A stretch of 64,000 bases of DNA from an uncultured Lachnospiraceae bacterium (lineage in GTDB: Bacteria > Bacillota > Clostridia > Lachnospirales > Lachnospiraceae): NCBI GenBank assembly GCA_910578345.1, contig CAJTRA010000002.1, positions 124,001-188,000 of the forward strand, written 5' to 3'. Made by a program: the position numbers and the translations under genes. Positions 60,599 through 64,000 of this stretch are shown here, in pieces. The notes below the pieces were generated by a model, which made no database searches, was not told the origin of the DNA, and was given only the letters and a program-made list of their open reading frames with translations. The first letter of the stretch is position 1, and each line of letters begins with the position of its first letter.

Positions 60599-61291
60599 TT
60601 ACATTTTCTCCAAATTTTTGTTTGTCTGATTTATCTTCATATGTATCTCTTCTACTAACTTATATAACGTGCATACCGGCCACATCTCCGATGGTTTTAT
60701 CTTCCCATCTTCCATACACTTTTTGTAACATCGCTTTGCTATCTGAATCGCTTTTTCTTCATCCCCATACTGCACCAGTTTCCGATAAATATCTCTATCA
60801 TTCTTGGAATACTTTTGCCTTGTTACCTTCTCAAACTTCTCCGCAAACCGTTCACAACATATATAAGATTCCATGATAGTGGGCATCTTACCAAAATAAG
60901 CAAACATCCATATTTCAAAGCACGGGTTAGACCATCCGGCATTGATATCATTTTTCTCTGCCAGCCTTATAATCTCATCAAAATCCTTTACCTGATCTCT
61001 GTCGAAAACAATCCATGGAATACGATACTGCGATTCTGCATCGTTAAGATCCATCGCCCGTTTTACCAATTCTGCGGTCTTTGCCTTTTCCACCTTTATT
61101 ACTAAATGGTCCTTTAGTTCCACGGGAATGCTGTCTCTCAAGCCTTCAAAATAATTCTTCTCTGTTTCCTCCGTATCAGTTACAATCAGGTAATACCCTA
61201 ATTCAGGTATCCTTGTTCCTACCCGCTTATTCCGGTCTTTTCGTTTCCCAGCCCTGCGGTCGCTGGGTTTGCTTTTCCCTTTACTCGTCAT
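60599..61291 (-). CDS. rloB: RloB-family protein (TOPRIM-like effector of an ATPase-TOPRIM pair)
   Basis: A 230-residue protein. A basic N-terminus (KGKSKPSDRRAGKRKDRNKR) precedes the RloB fold: YYLIVTDTEETEKNYFEGL aligns with the family motif EGekTExxYF, then WIVFDRDQVKDFDEII (DxD-like acidic pair), and GWSNPCFEIWMFAYFG matches the SNPCFElW block. RloB proteins sit beside RloA ATPases and are linked to restriction and abortive-infection loci. The core acidic motif here reads DTEETE rather than EGEKTE, so the first Glu-Gly is Asp-Thr. It overlaps the RloA end by 11 bases. GGGAGG precedes the ATG at 61291. Confidence 0.85.
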   Translation of the reverse strand: MTSKGKSKPSDRRAGKRKDRNKRVGTRIPELGYYLIVTDTEETEKNYFEGLRDSIPVELKDHLVIKVEKAKTAELVKRAMDLNDAESQYRIPWIVFDRDQVKDFDEIIRLAEKNDINAGWSNPCFEIWMFAYFGKMPTIMESYICCERFAEKFEKVTRQKYSKNDRDIYRKLVQYGDEEKAIQIAKRCYKKCMEDGKIKPSEMWPVCTLYKLVEEIHMKINQTNKNLEKM

Positions 61292-62576
61292 CCAAAATCC
61301 TCCCAGTCAGCATTTCCATGGGTTTCAAGGCAGGAATGGCACCATAGCTGCCTGTCAGATATTTTTTAGACAAAGCCTCGTCTCTGCGTACCTTATTGCC
61401 TTCTTCATCTTTAAAGTCAGCCAGAGAATATAATTCAGAAACTCCATCCCTGTTTTTATTGACCAGCCAAATCTCATCCCGGCGAAGCAATTCATTAGAA
61501 AACTGCCAGACATCATGTGTCGTAAAAATTAACTGTGCATTCTGCGTATTGATTTCTGGCGACAGAAAAGTCAGTATAATATTCCGTACCAACAACGGAT
61601 GCAATCTGGCATTTAACTCATCAATAAACAGTGTACCCCCATGATCCAACACATCTTTTAAGGAAGGGTAGAGCGCAAACATTTTTAACGTACCACTGGA
61701 CTCCCATTTTAAAGGAATAGAAGCCAGTTCCTGACTGTTCACCATTTTGTGAAGCGCATCAATCTTATATCCTTTGCCTGTATCTTTCTCACCTTCCTGC
61801 TGCAACTCTTCTACATGAAAATCCTGGATTGCCTCATCAAACGATGCAAAATACTTCACTACATTCCCTTGTACTTCCTTGCTGTCTACAAAATCTTCCG
61901 GAAGCACTCTTGATCGAAAGTAATTTTCTGCCGGATCTCCAAAATCAAGAATCTCATTATTTAAAAACCAGTCTCTTACCTTTTTTAACTTATCAATTCG
62001 CAGTTTCGTTCCCAATGAAACAATAAGTGTTTCTTTATTTAAAGATGCTTTGATATTTTCTATATGGCTTTTAGAAAAGCCATTCATCTCTAATTCTTCA
62101 CCTTTTTTTCGGTAAAAGATTGTTCTATAGTTGCTCCTTGCTGTTTTAGCTTTGGAATATAGCCATTCCTCTATCACCTCATCGCTTTTCAACGAAAATC
62201 CATATTGATAAATTTTCCCACTGTTTTCGGCATTATCTACATAAAATACCTCAAATGTAGTTTCTTCGTCACAACTTCTCCTATCAAACAAAAAAGGGAT
62301 AACTTTCATATAATTATTCTCTGTTTTCCGGCGACCATCTTCCTCTCCTCCGAAATTAAAGGATTCTGACACATAGTAAGTCATATAATCAAATGCATCA
62401 TATACATTAGATTTTCCACTCGCATTGGCGCCGTAAATTGCAGCAACCTTTAGCAATTTGTCATTGGCAATATCCACCACATGGCTTTCATGTTCCGTAA
62501 TCTTAGTGGCTGATAAATCCAGTGATACTTCATCCCGAAATGATTTGTAATTTTTAAAGTTAAACTGTACCAGCAT
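61281..62576 (-). CDS. rloA: RloA-family AAA ATPase
   Basis: A 431-residue SMC/ABC-like ATPase. It starts MLVQFNFKNYKSFRDEVSL. Walker A is AIYGANASGKSNVYDAF, the signature-like block is LKWESSGTLKMFAL, and Walker B is TLFIDELNARLHP, followed by QLIFTTHDVWQF with the switch His. This is the AAA_15/AAA_21 type used as sensor in RloAB, OLD and PARIS-like systems. The ATG at 62576 has GAGGAG about seven bases upstream. Promoter and an overlapping inverted repeat lie just upstream. It is the first gene of the pair. Confidence 0.87.
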   Translation of the reverse strand: MLVQFNFKNYKSFRDEVSLDLSATKITEHESHVVDIANDKLLKVAAIYGANASGKSNVYDAFDYMTYYVSESFNFGGEEDGRRKTENNYMKVIPFLFDRRSCDEETTFEVFYVDNAENSGKIYQYGFSLKSDEVIEEWLYSKAKTARSNYRTIFYRKKGEELEMNGFSKSHIENIKASLNKETLIVSLGTKLRIDKLKKVRDWFLNNEILDFGDPAENYFRSRVLPEDFVDSKEVQGNVVKYFASFDEAIQDFHVEELQQEGEKDTGKGYKIDALHKMVNSQELASIPLKWESSGTLKMFALYPSLKDVLDHGGTLFIDELNARLHPLLVRNIILTFLSPEINTQNAQLIFTTHDVWQFSNELLRRDEIWLVNKNRDGVSELYSLADFKDEEGNKVRRDEALSKKYLTGSYGAIPALKPMEMLTGRILDDE

Positions 62577-62611
62577 AGTAATCTCCTCATTCTTTATCAA
62601 AATTTTATTAT

Positions 62612-62639
62612 ATTATATCCCATATCAAGCAAAAATCAA
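62612..62639 (-). promoter_or_regulatory. sigma-A promoter of the RloAB pair
   Basis: TTGATT (rc 62634-62639), a 16-base spacer and TATAAT (rc 62612-62617) on the minus strand, about 36 bases before the ATG at 62576. Confidence 0.65.
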
Positions 62640-62676
62640 CATCTAATTTAAAGAAAAACTTAAATTAAATGTTGAT
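62635..62676. repeat. 17-bp inverted repeat overlapping the RloAB promoter -35 box
   Basis: Arms 62635-62651 and 62660-62676 are reverse complements at 16 of 17 positions around an 8-base A-rich loop. One arm covers the -35 element. It could be an operator, or in the plus direction a terminator, since TTTTTTCTTT follows. Confidence 0.65.
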
Positions 62677-62739
62677 TTTTTCTTTAAACGTATTATATCC
62701 ATTTATAGTAAAAACCTGCTCTCTTTTACCAGTCATTAA

Positions 62740-63150
62740 GCAGTACAACAAGCGTTCCGGTATCACTTATGCATATGAGTCACATTCTGACTGGGATCCT
62801 GAAAGAAAGATGACCTGGACAAAGAGAAGGCTTATTGGGTGTGTCGGTCCAGATACAGGGGAGATCGTCCCAACAGATGGGCGTAATAAAAATCAAAAGC
62901 TCTGGCTCCGGGTGATACTGACTACAAAAAGCAGGAACAATTTAAAGCCACTTTCCGTGAACAGAATGCCAGGATCCGTAAGCTGGAATGTGAACTTAAC
63001 AGGGACCATGCGCAGACGGTCAGCGTCCGAAAGACCCCGCGTTCAATACCCCTATGGTATGTGAAGGAATCCTGAACCTATGCGGTACCAGTTCCGAGGA
63101 AATCATTGAGCGCACCAGAAAGGAAGAAGCCGCCTATTATCCTCCCCAGA
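62740..63150 (+). pseudogene. transposase relic, truncated and frameshifted
   Basis: Only the start of a transposase-like protein is left: KQYNKRSGITYAYESHSDWD, then KRRLIGCVGPDTGEIVPTDG, which I associate from memory with the N-terminus of clostridial IS transposases (IS1634-like). After NKNQK the frame shifts to PGDTDYKKQEQFKATFREQN and stops at TGA near 63075. A third stretch (SSEEIIERTRKEEAAYYPP) follows in another frame. No terminal repeats or full-length domain remain. It is the only plus-strand coding trace in the window and marks past insertion beside the RloAB genes. Confidence 0.55.
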
Positions 63151-63162
63151 TCGATTATCAGC

Positions 63163-63207
63163 AAAATACCCTCTCTCACTTGTTTCCACAGGTCAGGAGG
63201 GTATTTT
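63163..63207 (-). terminator. bidirectional terminator after the aldolase gene
   Basis: AAAATACCCTC (63163-63173) pairs with GAGGGTATTTT (63197-63207). On the minus strand it follows the aldolase stop by 26 bases and ends in TATTTT. Confidence 0.7.
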
Positions 63208-63232
63208 CTATCAATCTTATCTTTTTCTGCTG

Positions 63233-64000
63233 CTATTTCTCATAAAGAAACCTCTCCGGCAATGTCACCTTGAAGTCCACAGCCAGATCACGGAAATTCT
63301 GCGGCGTAATAGTCTGCAGCTTATCCGGCCTCATGGAGAGCATCTTCACCAGGATCTCTGCCGATTTCTCCACCGTATGCATCAGGCCGAAAGTCAGATC
63401 GAAATCTTCGCCGGATGCGAACATGCCGTGATGGGCCCAGATCGCCACGTCATATTTCTTCATCAATTCACTGGTGGCCACCGCAATGTCCCTGCCTCCC
63501 GGAACCATCCATCCTACGACGCCGATGCCGTCCGGAAATACCACCGGGCACTCCGTCGCCATCTCCCACAGTTCTCTCGTAAATACCTCATCCTCAAGGG
63601 GCAGCACGAAGGTCAGCGCGATCACGTTTGTTGTATGAGCATGATAAATCACTCGGTGTTTCCCGCCGGTAGCCTGCATCTTCACCTCATGATTCATCAA
63701 GTGGCTTGGCAGTTCACTGGTGGGTCTTCCTCCGTTCACCAGTCCCCAGCAGATACGATAATGTTCACCCTTCTCATCAATCTCCACGATGGCGAACGAA
63801 TCTTCCGGATCCAGGATCACATTGCGGAAATACTTGCCACTGCCCGTCACTAGGAAATATTCTCCCGCCAGTTTCGGCACCGATGTGCCAATCGCTTTCC
63901 ACTCGCCGTCCGTCTTTAATTCTTCCTCTACGGACTCTGTCTCCTCCCTTTTCATACGGTAGGTCAGATTGCCGCCGTTTCTCTCGTGCCAGCCCTGCTC
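63233..64000 (-). CDS. rhaD: L-rhamnulose-1-phosphate aldolase, N-terminus cut by window edge
   Basis: At least 255 residues of a class II, zinc-dependent aldolase that splits L-rhamnulose-1-phosphate into dihydroxyacetone phosphate and L-lactaldehyde. The frame stays open to the right edge and there reads GWHERNGGNLTYRM, the conserved family start region, so the true start is outside the window. Metal-ligand blocks are VIYHAHTTNVIALTF (HxH) and IWAHHGMFASGEDF. ELPSHLMNHE and FPDGIGVVGWMVPGG are also family features. The ATG at 63955 is internal and not the start. A terminator follows, so it ends a rhamnose operon. Confidence 0.9.
   Translation of the reverse strand, partial: EQGWHERNGGNLTYRMKREETESVEEELKTDGEWKAIGTSVPKLAGEYFLVTGSGKYFRNVILDPEDSFAIVEIDEKGEHYRICWGLVNGGRPTSELPSHLMNHEVKMQATGGKHRVIYHAHTTNVIALTFVLPLEDEVFTRELWEMATECPVVFPDGIGVVGWMVPGGRDIAVATSELMKKYDVAIWAHHGMFASGEDFDLTFGLMHTVEKSAEILVKMLSMRPDKLQTITPQNFRDLAVDFKVTLPERFLYEK

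Noticed and set aside
1..64000. CRISPR array, rRNA, tRNA, complete insertion sequence or prophage
   Set aside because: No regularly spaced repeats, no RNA gene signatures and no intact transposase, integrase or phage structural genes were seen on reading the window.

Overview
The window looks like a chromosomal segment of an anaerobic gut-type Firmicute, most likely Lachnospiraceae (inference). Supporting signs are strong AGGAGG-type ribosome sites, a clostridial-type HPr, a fructose PTS, YesMN/Lpl-type sugar ABC genes, LarBCE, rhamnulose-phosphate aldolase and a truncated IS-like transposase of a kind I associate with clostridia. Every supported gene lies on the minus strand, so transcription runs from high to low coordinates. 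Only the transposase relic near 62.7-63.15 kb reads on the plus strand.

Layout. 1-755: N-terminal part of an MMPL/RND-type membrane protein. 843-26934: a large, visibly AT-rich surface-glycan cluster. It holds an NAD-dependent sugar epimerase/dehydratase, a DUF4422 protein, five GT2 glycosyltransferases, a GT32, a GT11 (fucosyltransferase-like), one further GT-A-type enzyme, two FkbM and one TylF-type methyltransferase, and a NodU/CmcH carbamoyltransferase interrupted by an in-frame TAG. It also holds an SGNH hydrolase/esterase, a polysaccharide deacetylase, a polytopic membrane protein, a beta-propeller-like protein and a DUF1796 (papain-like) protein. 27650-30720: two tandem IspD/TarI-like cytidylyltransferases and a CDP-glycerol glycerophosphotransferase-like protein, which suggest that a CDP-alditol feeds a phosphodiester-containing glycan. 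The striking feature is a Rossmann-like module (hydrophobic-YGxGxxG, then an acidic residue after the second strand). It is appended to about a dozen unrelated catalytic domains in this cluster and also occurs as two short, probably membrane-anchored stand-alone proteins. I regard this as the best candidate for an undescribed system in the window.

30877-37464: ferritin-like protein, oleate hydratase with an Ala/Gly-rich N-terminal hydrophobic segment, a TetR regulator, an orphan hybrid histidine kinase with two receiver domains, and a small O6-alkylguanine methyltransferase. 37493-45937: a nickel-pincer-cofactor operon (larE-larB-larC) running into a Dpp/Nik-type ABC importer with a fused double ATPase. 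It is preceded by a good promoter and a structured leader that ends in an intrinsic-terminator-like hairpin. 46278-50527: fructose operon fruK-fruA-HPr-DeoR regulator. 51011-60177: YesMN two-component system, LplABC-type sugar importer and a clan GH-D alpha-galactosidase, with three helically phased direct repeats upstream of the transporter. 60599-62576: RloB/RloA, a TOPRIM-like protein plus AAA ATPase pair related to anti-phage systems, next to a decayed transposase. 63233-64000: partial L-rhamnulose-1-phosphate aldolase running off the end.

How the parts may work together. The 0.8-30.7 kb block would assemble and decorate a glycan with methyl, carbamoyl, deacetyl/acyl and possibly phospho-alditol groups. 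No Wzx flippase, ABC exporter or initiating phosphoglycosyltransferase is visible here, so either these lie outside or the acceptor is a protein. The rest is sugar uptake and catabolism (fructose, alpha-galactosides, rhamnose), nickel cofactor synthesis and defence. No tRNA, rRNA, CRISPR array or complete mobile element was seen. Start codons were re-chosen by ribosome-site inspection where stated.
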